DNA of 64,000 bases from Microcella humidisoli (GCF_024362325.1 NZ_CP101497.1:1426001-1490000), one strand, 5' to 3'; shown: positions 19,075 to 28,515, counted from the first letter of the stretch. A program made the numbers and translations. Notes: generated from the sequence alone by a model not told the origin.

Positions 19075-19109
19075 TACAGTAGACACTGCGATTTGTCTCG
19101 ATATCGAGA
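19075..19109 (+). promoter_or_regulatory. sucC promoter with TCTCGATATCGAGA operator
   Basis: A minus-10 candidate TACAGT (19075-19080) is followed by the perfect 14-bp palindrome TCTCGATATCGAGA (19096-19109), which would fall about +6 to +20 of the transcript. The identical palindrome occurs before icd (41915-41928). A protein bound here would block early elongation. The regulator is not in the window. Confidence 0.65.
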
Positions 19110-19195
19110 AATCTCTCCGATGCGGAAGCTCCCGATCGAGAGGCCGACCGCATCCCCTTATCTTTCTCTTTTCGCACGCGGATGGGACGAGCAGC

Positions 19196-20359
19196 GTGGA
19201 TCTTTTCGAGTATCAGGCCCGAGACCTCTTCGAGAAGCACGGTGTTCCCGTGCTGCAGGGCATCATCGCCGACACCCCCGAGGAGGCTCGCGCTGCGGCC
19301 GAGCGCATCGGCGGGGTCACGGTCGTCAAGGCGCAGGTCAAGACCGGTGGCCGCGGCAAAGCCGGCGGCGTCAAGGTCGCCAAGACCGCGGATGACGCCG
19401 AGGCCGCGGCCCGCGACATCCTGGGCCTCGACATCAAGGGCCACGTCGTCAAGCGCGTGATGGTGGCGCAGGGCGCCGACATCAAGGAGGAGTACTACTT
19501 CTCGGTGCTGCTCGACCGCGCCAACCGCAACTACCTCGCGCTGTGCAGCTTCGAGGGCGGCATGGAGATCGAGCAGCTCGCCGAGGAGCGCCCCGAGGCG
19601 CTCGCGCGCGTCGCCGTCGACCCGGCCGTGGGTATCACGCTCGACAAGGCTCGAGAGATCGCCGTGGCCGCGAAGTTCCCGGCCGAGCTGGTCGAGAAGG
19701 TTGCCCCCGTGTTCGTGCTGCTGTACGGCGTGTACGTCGCCGAGGACGCGACGCTCGTCGAGGTCAACCCGCTCGTGCTCACGGGCGCCGGCGACATCGT
19801 CGCGCTCGACGGCAAGGTCAGCCTCGACGAGAACGCCGGCTTCCGGCAGCCGGGCCACGAGGCCCTCGAAGACAAGGATGCTGCGGACCCGCTCGAAGCG
19901 AAGGCCAAGCAGCACGACCTCAACTACGTGAAGCTCGACGGCGAGGTCGGCGTCATCGGCAACGGCGCCGGGCTCGTCATGTCGACGCTCGACGTGGTCG
20001 CCTACGCGGGCGAGAACCACGGCGGCGTCAAGCCCGCGAACTTCCTCGACATCGGCGGCGGCGCCTCGGCCGAGGTCATGGCCGCCGGTCTCGACGTCAT
20101 CCTCGGCGACCCGCAGGTCAAGAGCGTCTTCGTCAACGTCTTCGGCGGCATCACGGCGTGCGACGCCGTGGCCAATGGCATCGTGGCGGCGCTCGGCATG
20201 CTCGGTGACGCGGCGACGAAGCCGCTCGTGGTTCGCCTCGACGGCAACAACGTCGAGGAGGGCCGACGCATCCTCGCGGAGGCCGCCCACCCGCTCGTGA
20301 CGCTCGCGAGCTCCATGGACGAGGGCGCCGACAAGGCTGCCGAGCTGGCTGCGAAGTAA
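19196..20359 (+). CDS. sucC: Succinyl-CoA synthetase beta subunit (ADP-forming type)
   Basis: A 387-residue ATP-grasp subunit that, with SucD, interconverts succinyl-CoA and succinate with phosphorylation of ADP (or GDP) in the TCA cycle. Landmarks: [21 protein letters not shown] at the N-terminus, [18 protein letters not shown] in the nucleotide-binding region, [11 protein letters not shown], and [10 protein letters not shown] plus [13 protein letters not shown] in the C-terminal domain. The GTG at 19196 begins exactly at the family N-terminus, so the in-frame extension upstream is untranslated leader. The leader carries the TCTCGATATCGAGA palindrome shared with icd. sucD starts 14 nt after the stop. 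Confidence 0.97.
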   Translation: MDLFEYQARDLFEKHGVPVLQGIIADTPEEARAAAERIGGVTVVKAQVKTGGRGKAGGVKVAKTADDAEAAARDILGLDIKGHVVKRVMVAQGADIKEEYYFSVLLDRANRNYLALCSFEGGMEIEQLAEERPEALARVAVDPAVGITLDKAREIAVAAKFPAELVEKVAPVFVLLYGVYVAEDATLVEVNPLVLTGAGDIVALDGKVSLDENAGFRQPGHEALEDKDAADPLEAKAKQHDLNYVKLDGEVGVIGNGAGLVMSTLDVVAYAGENHGGVKPANFLDIGGGASAEVMAAGLDVILGDPQVKSVFVNVFGGITACDAVANGIVAALGMLGDAATKPLVVRLDGNNVEEGRRILAEAAHPLVTLASSMDEGADKAAELAAK

Positions 20360-20373
20360 GGGATACGCGAACA

Positions 20374-21276
20374 ATGTCGATCTTCCTCAACAAGGACTCG
20401 AAGGTCATCGTGCAGGGCATCACGGGCGGTGAGGGCACCAAGCACACCGCCCTCATGCTCAAGGCGGGCACGCAGGTCGTGGGCGGCGTGAACGCGCGCA
20501 AGGCCGGCACGACGGTGAGCCACACGGCGGCCGACGGCTCGAGCATCGAGCTGCCCGTCTTCGCGACCGTCGCCGAGGCGATGGCCGCCACGGGCGCCGA
20601 CGTGTCGATCGCGTTCGTGCCGCCGGCGTTCTCGAAAGACGCCGCGTTCGAAGCCATCGACGCGGGCATCCCGCTCCTCGTCATCATCACCGAGGGCATC
20701 CCCGTGCTCGACACGGCCGAGATCTGGGCGCACGCCCAGGCCACGGGCAACGCCACGCGCATCATCGGCCCGAACTGCCCCGGCATCATCACGCCCGGTG
20801 AGGCGCTCGTGGGCATCACGCCCGCGAACATCACGGGCAAGGGCCCCATCGGCCTCGTGTCGAAGTCGGGCACCCTGACCTACCAGATGATGTACGAGCT
20901 GCGCGATCTGGGCTTCTCGACGGCGATCGGCATCGGCGGCGACCCGATCATCGGCACGACGCACATCGACGCCCTCGCGGCGTTCGAGGCCGACCCCGAG
21001 ACGAAGGCCATCGTGATGATCGGCGAGATCGGTGGCGACGCCGAAGAGCGCGCGGCCGACTTCATCAAGGCGAACGTCACGAAGCCCGTCGTCGGCTACG
21101 TCGCGGGCTTCACGGCGCCCGAGGGCAAGACCATGGGCCACGCCGGCGCGATCGTCAGCGGCTCGGCGGGCACGGCGCAGGCGAAGAAGGAGGCCCTCGA
21201 GGCCGCCGGCGTCAAGGTCGGCAAGACGCCGAGCGAGGCGGCCGCCCTCATGCGCGAGATCATCGCGGGGCTCTAG
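20374..21276 (+). CDS. sucD: Succinyl-CoA synthetase alpha subunit
   Basis: A 300-residue subunit with an N-terminal CoA-binding domain ([23 protein letters not shown]) and the ligase domain. The phosphohistidine loop is [17 protein letters not shown], and [15 protein letters not shown] is the family signature around the conserved Cys. Translated 14 nt after sucC, hence one operon and a heteromeric complex with it. Full length. A strong hairpin terminator follows 20 nt after the stop. Confidence 0.97.
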   Translation: MSIFLNKDSKVIVQGITGGEGTKHTALMLKAGTQVVGGVNARKAGTTVSHTAADGSSIELPVFATVAEAMAATGADVSIAFVPPAFSKDAAFEAIDAGIPLLVIITEGIPVLDTAEIWAHAQATGNATRIIGPNCPGIITPGEALVGITPANITGKGPIGLVSKSGTLTYQMMYELRDLGFSTAIGIGGDPIIGTTHIDALAAFEADPETKAIVMIGEIGGDAEERAADFIKANVTKPVVGYVAGFTAPEGKTMGHAGAIVSGSAGTAQAKKEALEAAGVKVGKTPSEAAALMREIIAGL

Positions 21277-21296
21277 CACCGCATCCCGCACGCACG

Positions 21297-21331
21297 ACGG
21301 CCCCGCTCCCTTCCGAGGGATGCGGGGCCGT
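21297..21331. terminator. Strong terminator between sucD and the convergent DUF4166 gene
   Basis: Outer stem ACGGCCCCGC with GCGGGGCCGT, inner stem TCCCT-TCCG-AGGGA, one bulged T. About 15 bp in total, so it can work for both convergent transcripts even without a T-run. Confidence 0.75.
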
Positions 21332-21342
21332 CGCCGTGCGGG

Positions 21343-22035
21343 CTACTCGCGTCGCTCGTGCCGCACGGGCAGCACGTGCGGCGGGGGCTCGTCGGCGGGA
21401 GGGAACACGCAGGTGAACCGGCCCTCGTACCCGAAGAGGAACCCGAACACCCGGTTGCGCACCTCGAGCCTGATCACGTACTCGCCCGTGGCGTCGTCGA
21501 ACGATTCGCGCAGGTCGGCCCGCCCCGAGAACAGCAAGGGGAAGCGGAAGGCGAGCGGTCCGGCGTAGAAGCGCTGGGCATCCGATCGCAGCCGCAGTGA
21601 GCCGTCGGGCTCGGCGCGCAGGTCGAGGTCGACCGCGAGGTGCTGGTGCGTGCCGAGGTAGTCGACGACGCGCCCGTCAGCGCCGAGGATCATCGTGGCG
21701 TCGAACCGGCCGGGCCGGCCGGGACGCCGCGGGTAGTCGAACGTGCGCACGAAGGTGACCGTCTCGCGCCCGAAGGGGTCGCGGTACGGGTGGTTCTCGA
21801 CCGTGAACGGCACCCGCTCGCCCGCGAAGGGGGCCAGGATGTTGCGGATGCGACCGATGTGCAGGAACGGCACGGTGAACCACGGTCCCCGACGGATGCG
21901 CGTCATGACGCCGCGCCCGTGGCAGGCGTACCCGGCCTCGAGTCCGACCCCGAAGCGCCGCTGCAGCATGGGATGCAGCCGGGTGAAGTCGTCGCCCATG
22001 GCGCGAGCGAAGATGCTCGCTGCGGTGTCGTTCAC
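21343..22035 (-). CDS. DUF4166 domain protein
   Basis: A 230-residue soluble protein. SIFARAMGDDFTRLHPMLQRRFGV at the N-terminus and the repeated Arg-rich beta segments (PFTVENHPYRDPFGRETVTFVRTF) match DUF4166, a family of unknown function sometimes fused to saccharopine-reductase-like domains; here it stands alone. It starts at a GTG that overlaps the stop of the SRPBCC-like gene by 4 nt, so the two form a coupled pair. The C-terminus is Pro-rich (FPPADEPPPHVLPVRHERRE). Confidence 0.75.
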   Translation of the reverse strand: MNDTAASIFARAMGDDFTRLHPMLQRRFGVGLEAGYACHGRGVMTRIRRGPWFTVPFLHIGRIRNILAPFAGERVPFTVENHPYRDPFGRETVTFVRTFDYPRRPGRPGRFDATMILGADGRVVDYLGTHQHLAVDLDLRAEPDGSLRLRSDAQRFYAGPLAFRFPLLFSGRADLRESFDDATGEYVIRLEVRNRVFGFLFGYEGRFTCVFPPADEPPPHVLPVRHERRE

Positions 22036-22640
22036 GGTGCCGCCAGGCCGGTGAGGCTCTCGGGGGCATCCGCCATCGCGCCGGCGCGGCCGATGCTCCA
22101 CGTGCAGTCGCGGGCCCGCGGGCGGTCGCCCCGCGCCGGCAGCGCCATGCGGGGCAACGGCCAGCGCTCGGGCTCCTCACCCCGCTCGGCCCAGCGTCGC
22201 AGGCGGGCGAAGCTGCACGCGGTCATCCAGGCCACGAGGCGGCGCACGACGAGGTCGTCGAGCACCCGGCCCCAGCCCGGCGCGTAGTCGTAGCCGGTGA
22301 TGAATCGCACGCCGTCCGCGACGGGCTCGTAGCGCCAGTAGCCTCGACCGTCGCGCAGCGGCGACAGCCGGTCGTCGGTGGTGAAGCGCAACGCCGAGGT
22401 GCGCGCGCCATCGGCTCCGTCGCGCGAGCCGAGCGCGATTCCCGTGCCCCGGATGGTGCGCACGAGCATTCGGCGCTCGTAGCGAAACCGCCACAGCCCG
22501 TCGTCGCCGCGCTCGGTCGGCACGATGCGGCTGAAGCGGGCGTCCCACCGCGCGTGCAACTCGGGGTCTTGCGTGAGCCGCCACACGGTGTCGAGGTCGG
22601 CCGCGATGACCGTCTCGACCCGGATCGAACGATTGCTCAC
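22032..22640 (-). CDS. SRPBCC/polyketide-cyclase-like protein
   Basis: A 202-residue protein whose N-terminal half has the START-like pattern IRVETVIAADLDTVWRLTQDPELHARWDARFSRIV, typical of SRPBCC ligand-binding folds. The rest (MLVRTIRGTGIALGSRDG, GWGRVLDDLVVRRLVAW) fits the helix-grip fold. The GTG at 22638-22640 is chosen because CACACT, a minus-10-like box, lies 6 nt upstream; an ATG at 22664 in the same frame would add eight residues and overlap the dyad in the promoter. It is coupled to the DUF4166 gene. Function unknown; a lipid or hydrophobic ligand is plausible for the fold. Confidence 0.7.
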   Translation of the reverse strand: MSNRSIRVETVIAADLDTVWRLTQDPELHARWDARFSRIVPTERGDDGLWRFRYERRMLVRTIRGTGIALGSRDGADGARTSALRFTTDDRLSPLRDGRGYWRYEPVADGVRFITGYDYAPGWGRVLDDLVVRRLVAWMTACSFARLRRWAERGEEPERWPLPRMALPARGDRPRARDCTWSIGRAGAMADAPESLTGLAAP

Positions 22641-22646
22641 GGTCTC

Positions 22647-22675
22647 AGTGTGCCACCGTGGCACGCGCCTAGACT
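22647..22675. promoter_or_regulatory. Divergent promoter with 15-bp palindrome between SRPBCC gene and dhaK
   Basis: GTGCCAC-C-GTGGCAC (22650-22664) is a perfect 7-1-7 inverted repeat. It overlaps the minus-strand minus-10-like CACACT (22652-22647) and ends 5 bp before TAGACT (22670-22675), the minus-10 of dhaK, which lies 9 nt before the dhaK ATG. This position suits an operator controlling both directions. Confidence 0.5.
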
Positions 22676-22684
22676 GACCGCGCG

Positions 22685-23677
22685 ATGAAGAAGCTCATCT
22701 CCGCCCCCGAAACCGTGGTGGCCGACGCCCTGCGCGGCCTCGCACTCGCCCACCCCGGCGTGCGGGTCGACCACGAGCGCCGCATCGTGTACCGCGCCGA
22801 GCCGAAGGACTACGGCACGGTCGCCCTCGTCAGCGGTGGCGGGTCGGGGCACGAGCCGCTGCACACCGGCTATGTGGGCTTCGGGATGCTCGACGCGGCG
22901 GTGGCGGGCGAGGTGTTCACTTCGCCGACGCCCGACCAGATCCACGCCGCCACGATCGCCGTCGAGCGCGGAGCGGGCGTGCTGCACATCGTGAAGAACT
23001 ACACGGGCGACGTCATGAACTTCGAGATGGCGGCCGAGCTCGCGCAGGCTGCTCGCATCGACGTGCGCGCGGTCGTCGTGGCCGACGATGTGGCCGTCGC
23101 CGACTCGCTCTACACGGCCGGGCGGCGGGGTACGGGCACGACCGTGCTGCTCGAGAAGATCGTGGGCGCCGCGGCCGAGCAGGGGCACGACCTCGACACG
23201 GTGCACGCTCTCGCCGCGCGCATCGCCGCGAGCGGCCGGTCGATGGGCATCGCGCTCAGCGGCGCCACGGTTCCCGCCGCGGGCTCGCCGACGTTCGAGC
23301 TCGCCGACGACGAGATCGAGTGGGGCGTCGGCATCCACGGCGAGCCCGGGCGCGAGCGGCAGCCCCTTGCGCCGATGCCCGAGCTCGCCGAGCGTCTCGT
23401 GGGTCCGCTCGTGGCCGATGCGCTGCCCGCGGGCGACGCGATCGTCATGCTGTCGGGTCTCGGCGCGACACCGCTCATCGAGCTCTACGGCATGCTCGCC
23501 GAGGTGGCGGCCCTGCTCGAGGCGGTCGGCGTTCGCCTGGCGCGCGTCGTCGTCGGCGAGACCATCACGGCGCTCGACATGGCCGGGTGCCTGCTGACGG
23601 TGCTGCCCGTCGACGCCGAGTTGCTCGCCTACTGGGATGCGCCCGTCGAGACCCCGGCGATGCGCTGGGGGCGCTGA
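22685..23677 (+). CDS. dhaK: Dihydroxyacetone kinase subunit DhaK
   Basis: A 330-residue substrate-binding subunit of the PEP-dependent dihydroxyacetone kinase. SGGGSGHEPLHTGYVGFGML (Gly loop and His56) and the substrate-binding His at residue 218 in WGVGIHGEPG are present; this His forms the hemiaminal with dihydroxyacetone in studied homologues. TMLPVDAELLAYWDAPVETP-type residues end the protein. TAGACT lies 9 nt upstream and there is no Shine-Dalgarno sequence, suggesting a leaderless message. The stop is 2 nt before the GTG of the DhaL-containing fusion, so both are made together. Confidence 0.95.
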   Translation: MKKLISAPETVVADALRGLALAHPGVRVDHERRIVYRAEPKDYGTVALVSGGGSGHEPLHTGYVGFGMLDAAVAGEVFTSPTPDQIHAATIAVERGAGVLHIVKNYTGDVMNFEMAAELAQAARIDVRAVVVADDVAVADSLYTAGRRGTGTTVLLEKIVGAAAEQGHDLDTVHALAARIAASGRSMGIALSGATVPAAGSPTFELADDEIEWGVGIHGEPGRERQPLAPMPELAERLVGPLVADALPAGDAIVMLSGLGATPLIELYGMLAEVAALLEAVGVRLARVVVGETITALDMAGCLLTVLPVDAELLAYWDAPVETPAMRWGR

Positions 23678-23679
23678 CC

Positions 23680-26600
23680 GTGCTGACCCTCGACGCGGCG
23701 ATCGCGTGGCTGCGCGGCTGGGCGGCCGAGACCGCCGCGCACGAGCAGTACCTCACGGCCCTCGATGCGGCGATCGGCGACGCCGATCACGGTGCCAATC
23801 TGCGCCGTGGCACGGCGGCCGTCGTCGCGCAGCTCGACGCGCAGCCTCCCGGCGGCGTGCGCGAGGCGCTGACACGGGCCGGGCTCACGCTCGTGAGCAG
23901 CGTCGGCGGAGCGAGCGGACCACTGTTCGGCACCCTGCTGCTGCGCGCGGGAGCCCAGTGCGGCGAGGCGGAGGCGCTCGACGGCGCGGGGCTCGTGGCG
24001 GCGCTGCGCGCCGGCGAGGCGGGGGTGCGCGACCGCGGCCGCGCCGAGCCCGGCAACAAGACCCTGCTCGACGCGCTCGTGCCCGCGATCGAGGCCATGG
24101 ATGCGGCGGTCGCGACCGGCGCGCCCCTCCCGGCCGCCGCATCCACCGCTGCGATCGCAGCCCGCGCCGGGCGCGACGCGACCGCGCAGCTCGTCGCGCG
24201 CCGGGGACGGGCGAGCTACCTCGGCGACCGCAGCCTCGGGTCGATCGATCCCGGTGCGGCCTCGGTCGCGCTGCTGCTCGACGCGCTCGCCGCGGCGCTC
24301 GACACGGGCGGGGACGCGGCCGTCGCTACCGGGGAGCCTGCGCGCGAGGCCGCTGTCGGCGACCCGGCCGAGGCGCGCGAGTCGTCATCGTCGAGCCCTC
24401 GGGCACCCGCGCCCGCAGTGACCGCAACGGTGGCCGACGCGCCCCCGCCCGCCCGCACGCGGAGCCCCCGGGTCGGGCTCGTGCTCGTCTCGCACAGCCT
24501 CGCGCTCGCCGAGGCCGCCGTCGCCCTTGCGCACGAAGTCGTGGGCGATGAGCCGCCGCGCATCGCGATCGCGGCCGGTCGTGCCGACGGCGGCACGGGC
24601 ACCAACGCCACGCGCGTCGCGGCGGCGATCAGCGAGGCCTCCGAGGGCGCGGGCGTCGTCGTGCTCACCGACCTCGGGTCGGCCGTGCTCAGCGCCGACA
24701 TGGCGCTCGAGCTGCTGGGCGGCCGCATCGACGTGCGCGTCGTGCCCGCGCCGTTTGTCGAGGGGCTGCTCGCGGCCGCCGTGCGCGCGGGCGCCGGCGA
24801 CGACCTCGCGGTCGTGGCCGCCGAGGCGAGCGCGGCCCTCACTCCGAAGCTCGCCCTGCTCGCGCCCCCCGATGCAGCGGTGCCCACTCCCGCGGCCCAG
24901 AGCGACGCGGCGGACGGCGCACCCGTGTCGATCGTCGCCGTCGTGCGCAACGAGGGCGGGCTGCACGCACGCCCCGCAGCCGAGATCGCCGCCCTGGCCT
25001 CGACGTTCGCGGCGACGATCACGCTCGAGGTCGAGGGCAAGCCCGCCGCGCCTGCGGGCAGCCCCCTCAGCATCTCGATCCTGACCGTCAAGGCCGGCAT
25101 GCCGGTGCGCATCGCGGCGACCGGCCCCGACGCCGCGGCGGCCGTGCGCGCGCTCAGCGCGCTGATCGAGAGCGGGTTCGGCGAACCGGTCGTCATCCCC
25201 CTGCCGAGCGACCCCGATGCGTCCGAGGCGCGCACCGGACCCCTCGGGGTGAGCGCGGGGCGCGTCATCGGGCCGGTCGCCGTGCTCGTGCACGCGATCG
25301 CCGAGCCGAGCGCGACGGCCATCATGGCGCCACCCGCTCGCGCCGCAGCGGCAGCGATCGTCGCGGATGCGCTGCACGCGACCGCGCAGGCCTACCGCCG
25401 TCGTGCCGACGAGACCGCCGGGCACCGCGCCGAGGTGCTCGTCGCGACCGCCGCGATCGCCGACGACGAGGTGCTGCGGCAGAGCGCGGTGCTCGCCGTG
25501 CGCGAGCGCGGACTCACCCCCGAGCGCGCGGTCTGGGAGTCGATCGGCCGCCTCGCCGAGGAGTACCGTGCTGCCGGCGGCGAGCTGCTCGACCGCATTA
25601 CCGACCTGCACGACGTGCGCGATCGCGCGATCGCGGCGATCACGGGCGTCGAGCCGCCGGGGCTGCCCGAGCGCCGCGATCCCTACATCCTGGTCGCCGA
25701 CGATCTCGCCCCGGCCGACACGGTGACGCTTGATCCCGCCCGCTGCCTCGCGCTCGTGACCGAGCAGGGTGGGCCGACCTCGCACACGGCGATCATCGCC
25801 CGCGAGCTCGGGCTTCCCGCCGTCGTCGGGGTGCCGGGGGCGACGCTCATCGCCGACGGCACGCTCGTGCTCGTCGACGGCGACACGGGCGAAGTCATCG
25901 TGCAGCCCGGCCCCGCCGAGCAGGCGACAGCGACCGGCGTCATCACGCTGCCCCCCTTCATCGGCCCCGGCCGCACGGCCGACGGGCACCGGGTCGTGTT
26001 GAGCGCCAACGTGGGCGCGCCGCGCGAGATCTCGCGCGCCGTCGAGCGGGGCGCCGAGGGCGTGGGGCTGTTCCGCACCGAGTTCTGCTTCCTCGACCGC
26101 GCCGATGAGCCGAGCATCGCCGAGCAGGTCGCCGCCTACCGCGAGGTCTTCGCCGCGTTTCCCGAGCAGCGCGTCATCGTGCGCACGCTCGATGCGGGCA
26201 GCGACAAGCCCCTGCCGTTCTTCACGCCGATCCACGAGCCCAATCCCGTGCTCGGCCTGCGGGGCGTGCGCACGGCGATCCGCGATCCCGGCGTGCTCGA
26301 CCGGCAGCTGCAGGCGATCGCCGAGGCGGCAGCGCTCGAGCGAGTCGACGTGGCCGTGATGGCGCCGATGATCGCGACGCTCGCCGAGACGCGCGAGTTC
26401 GCATCCCGTGCCCGAACGGCGGGAATCGCGAGCGTCGGCATCATGCTTGAGACGCCCGCCGCGGCGATCACGGCCGCCGAGCTGTGCGCCGAGGTCGACT
26501 TCTTGAGCGTCGGCACGAACGACCTCTCGCAGTACACGATGGCGGCGGACCGCATGTCGGCTGCGCTCGCCGCGCTCGCCGACCCGTGGCAGCCCGCGCT

Positions 26601-26871
26601 GCTGCGCATGATCCGGCTCGTGGGCGAGGCGGCCGAGGCCTCGGGCACCCCCATGGGCTTGTGCGGCGAGGCGGCGGCCGACCCCGACTTCGCGGCCGTA
26701 CTCGTCGGGCTCGGCGCCACGAGCCTCTCGATGGTCGCCCGGGCGATCCCGACCGTGGGCGCGCGGCTCGCGGGAGTGACGCTCGCGCAGTGCCGGGAGG
26801 CCGCCGCGGCCGCGTGCGCCGCGCCCGATCCCGCCGCTGCTCGTGCTGCGGCGCGCGCGGCTCTGCCCTGA
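23680..26871 (+). CDS. DhaL-DhaM(EIIA)-HPr-Enzyme I fusion, complete PEP phosphorelay for dihydroxyacetone kinase
   Basis: A 1063-residue soluble multidomain protein. Domains: DhaL, 1-215 (IGDADHGANLRRG, SVGGASGPLFGT: ADP/Mg binding and phosphoryl transfer); Ala/Pro/Ser linker, 216-263; DhaM EIIA of the mannose type, 264-395 (LVSHSLA, His272; GRADGGTGTNAT); HPr, about 416-502 (GGLHARPAAEIA, His429); Enzyme I, about 522-1063. Enzyme I is full length: phosphohistidine GGPTSHTAIIAREL (His702), PEP-domain FRTEFCFLDR, RTLDAGSDKPLPFF, GIMLETPAA, VGTNDLSQY and catalytic Cys995 in GLCGEA. E. coli DhaM is EIIA-HPr-truncated EI, and DhaL is separate. This polypeptide could pass phosphate from PEP to DhaL-ADP without outside PTS proteins. 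Starts at a GTG 2 nt after dhaK. Confidence 0.9.
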   Translation: MLTLDAAIAWLRGWAAETAAHEQYLTALDAAIGDADHGANLRRGTAAVVAQLDAQPPGGVREALTRAGLTLVSSVGGASGPLFGTLLLRAGAQCGEAEALDGAGLVAALRAGEAGVRDRGRAEPGNKTLLDALVPAIEAMDAAVATGAPLPAAASTAAIAARAGRDATAQLVARRGRASYLGDRSLGSIDPGAASVALLLDALAAALDTGGDAAVATGEPAREAAVGDPAEARESSSSSPRAPAPAVTATVADAPPPARTRSPRVGLVLVSHSLALAEAAVALAHEVVGDEPPRIAIAAGRADGGTGTNATRVAAAISEASEGAGVVVLTDLGSAVLSADMALELLGGRIDVRVVPAPFVEGLLAAAVRAGAGDDLAVVAAEASAALTPKLALLAPPDAAVPTPAAQSDAADGAPVSIVAVVRNEGGLHARPAAEIAALASTFAATITLEVEGKPAAPAGSPLSISILTVKAGMPVRIAATGPDAAAAVRALSALIESGFGEPVVIPLPSDPDASEARTGPLGVSAGRVIGPVAVLVHAIAEPSATAIMAPPARAAAAAIVADALHATAQAYRRRADETAGHRAEVLVATAAIADDEVLRQSAVLAVRERGLTPERAVWESIGRLAEEYRAAGGELLDRITDLHDVRDRAIAAITGVEPPGLPERRDPYILVADDLAPADTVTLDPARCLALVTEQGGPTSHTAIIARELGLPAVVGVPGATLIADGTLVLVDGDTGEVIVQPGPAEQATATGVITLPPFIGPGRTADGHRVVLSANVGAPREISRAVERGAEGVGLFRTEFCFLDRADEPSIAEQVAAYREVFAAFPEQRVIVRTLDAGSDKPLPFFTPIHEPNPVLGLRGVRTAIRDPGVLDRQLQAIAEAAALERVDVAVMAPMIATLAETREFASRARTAGIASVGIMLETPAAAITAAELCAEVDFLSVGTNDLSQYTMAADRMSAALAALADPWQPALLRMIRLVGEAAEASGTPMGLCGEAAADPDFAAVLVGLGATSLSMVARAIPTVGARLAGVTLAQCREAAAAACAAPDPAAARAAARAALP

Positions 26872-26895
26872 CCCCGGCACCCGTCAACCCCTCGT

Positions 26896-26943
26896 CCCGC
26901 GATCGCGGGCGGTGCTACTGTCGCCCTGCCGCCGTCCGGCGGC
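26896..26943 (+). promoter_or_regulatory. Promoter region of the APC permease with a 14-bp palindrome and a leader hairpin
   Basis: CCCGCGATCGCGGG (26896-26909), a perfect palindrome, ends 6 bp before a minus-10 candidate TACTGT (26916-26921). GCCGCC-GTCC-GGCGGC (26928-26943) would form a hairpin at the 5' end of the transcript. The ribosome-binding site GAGGGAG precedes the ATG at 26974. Confidence 0.4.
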
Positions 26944-26973
26944 GCGATGACGCCAGCTGACGAGGGAGCATCC

Positions 26974-28515
26974 ATGACCGACACCGCCGCTGCTCCGCCC
27001 ACCGCCGAGGGCAAGGGCCTCGCCACGGGGACGCTCGGGCTGGCCGGGTCGACCGTCATCGGCCTCGCATCGACAGCGCCGGTCTACTCGCTCGCCGCCA
27101 CTCTCGGCTTCGTCGTGCTCGCCGTGGGTGCGCAGGCTCCCGTGGCGTTCATCATCGCCTTCGTGCCCATGCTGCTCATCGCCTTCGCCTATCGCGAGCT
27201 GAACCGCGAGATCCCCGACTGCGGCACGGCCTTCACGTGGGCCACGAAAGCCTTCGGGCCCTGGGTGGGGTGGATGGCCGGCTGGGGCGTCGCCGTCGCG
27301 GGCATGATCGTGCTCTCGAACCTGGCCCAGATCGGTGCCATCTACCTCTGGCTGCTCATCGCCCCTGATGTCGCGAGCAACCCGGTCGCCGTGACCGCGA
27401 CGGGAGTGGTGTTCATCGCGATCATGACGTTCATCAGCTGGCGCGGCCTCGAGATCGGCGAGCGGCTGCAGAACGTCCTGCTGGGCGTGCAGTACCTGGC
27501 TCTCATCGGCTTCGTCGTCGCCGTCATCGTCTCGTTCGCCACGGGAACGGCGCCGGCCACCGCGACGCCGCCCACGCTCGAGTGGTTCAACCCGTTCGGC
27601 TTCGCGAGCTTCAGCGGATTCGTCGAGTCCATCCTGCTCGCGCTGTTCATCTACTGGGGATGGGACACCTGCCTCGCGCTCAACGAGGAGACGCGCGACC
27701 CGAAGCGCATTCCCGGCCGCGCCGCCGTGCTCACCACCCTCATCCTGCTCGTGACCTACGTCGGTGTCGCGGTCGCGGCGATGGCCTACGCGGGGCTCGG
27801 CACCGAGGGCCTCGGCCTCGGCAACGAGAACAACGCCGACGACGTCTTCTTCGCACTGAAAGACGCCGTGCTCGGCCCCTGGGCGTGGCTGCTCGTGCTC
27901 GCCGTCATGATCTCGGCGATCTCGTCGACGCAGACCACGATTCTGCCGACGGCGCGCGGCACCCTCGCGATGGGCGTCTACGGCGCGCTGCCCCGGCGCT
28001 TCGCCTCGGTGCACCCGCGGTTCCAGACCCCGGGATTCTCGACCGTGCTCATGGGTGTCGTGGCGTCGACCTTCTTCGTCGGCATGTCGCTCATCAGCGA
28101 CAACCTGCTGCAGGACACGATCCTGTCGCTCGGGCTGGCCATCGCCTTCTACTACGCCATCACCGGGTTCGCGTGCGTCTGGTACTTCCGGCGCACCCTG
28201 CTGCAGAGCGCGAGCACGCTGTGGATGCGCGGCATCCTGCCCTTCCTGGGCGCAGCCATGCTCACGGCCGCTTTCGGGTTCTCCGTGGTCGACATGCTCG
28301 ACCCCGACTACGGCTACACCGTGCTGTTCGGCATCGGCGGCGTCTTCGTCGTCGGCGTCGGCTCGCTCGCGATCGGCGCCGTGCTGATGGGCGTGTGGGC
28401 ACTGGTGCCGGCCTCGCGCCCGTTCTTCCGCGGCGAGACGCTCAACGAGAGCACCGAGGTGCTCGTGCCCGACAGCGATCTGCCGGTCATCCGATCGATC
28501 GACGGCGGTCGCTGA
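26974..28515 (+). CDS. APC superfamily amino-acid permease
   Basis: A 513-residue membrane protein with about twelve transmembrane helices. The first-helix signature GTLGLAGSTVIGLASTAPVYS and helix 2-3 region GTAFTWATKAFGPWVGWMAGWG are typical of APC family permeases, as is WGWDTCLALNEETRDPKR in the cytoplasmic loop of the fifth to sixth helices. The C-terminal tail (NESTEVLVPDSDLPVIRS) is hydrophilic. Likely a proton-coupled amino-acid or polyamine transporter; substrate unknown. The ATG at 26974, with GAGGGAG 7 nt upstream, is preferred to an ATG nine codons earlier. Single-gene unit between the dha genes and DUF6350. Confidence 0.88.
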   Translation: MTDTAAAPPTAEGKGLATGTLGLAGSTVIGLASTAPVYSLAATLGFVVLAVGAQAPVAFIIAFVPMLLIAFAYRELNREIPDCGTAFTWATKAFGPWVGWMAGWGVAVAGMIVLSNLAQIGAIYLWLLIAPDVASNPVAVTATGVVFIAIMTFISWRGLEIGERLQNVLLGVQYLALIGFVVAVIVSFATGTAPATATPPTLEWFNPFGFASFSGFVESILLALFIYWGWDTCLALNEETRDPKRIPGRAAVLTTLILLVTYVGVAVAAMAYAGLGTEGLGLGNENNADDVFFALKDAVLGPWAWLLVLAVMISAISSTQTTILPTARGTLAMGVYGALPRRFASVHPRFQTPGFSTVLMGVVASTFFVGMSLISDNLLQDTILSLGLAIAFYYAITGFACVWYFRRTLLQSASTLWMRGILPFLGAAMLTAAFGFSVVDMLDPDYGYTVLFGIGGVFVVGVGSLAIGAVLMGVWALVPASRPFFRGETLNESTEVLVPDSDLPVIRSIDGGR

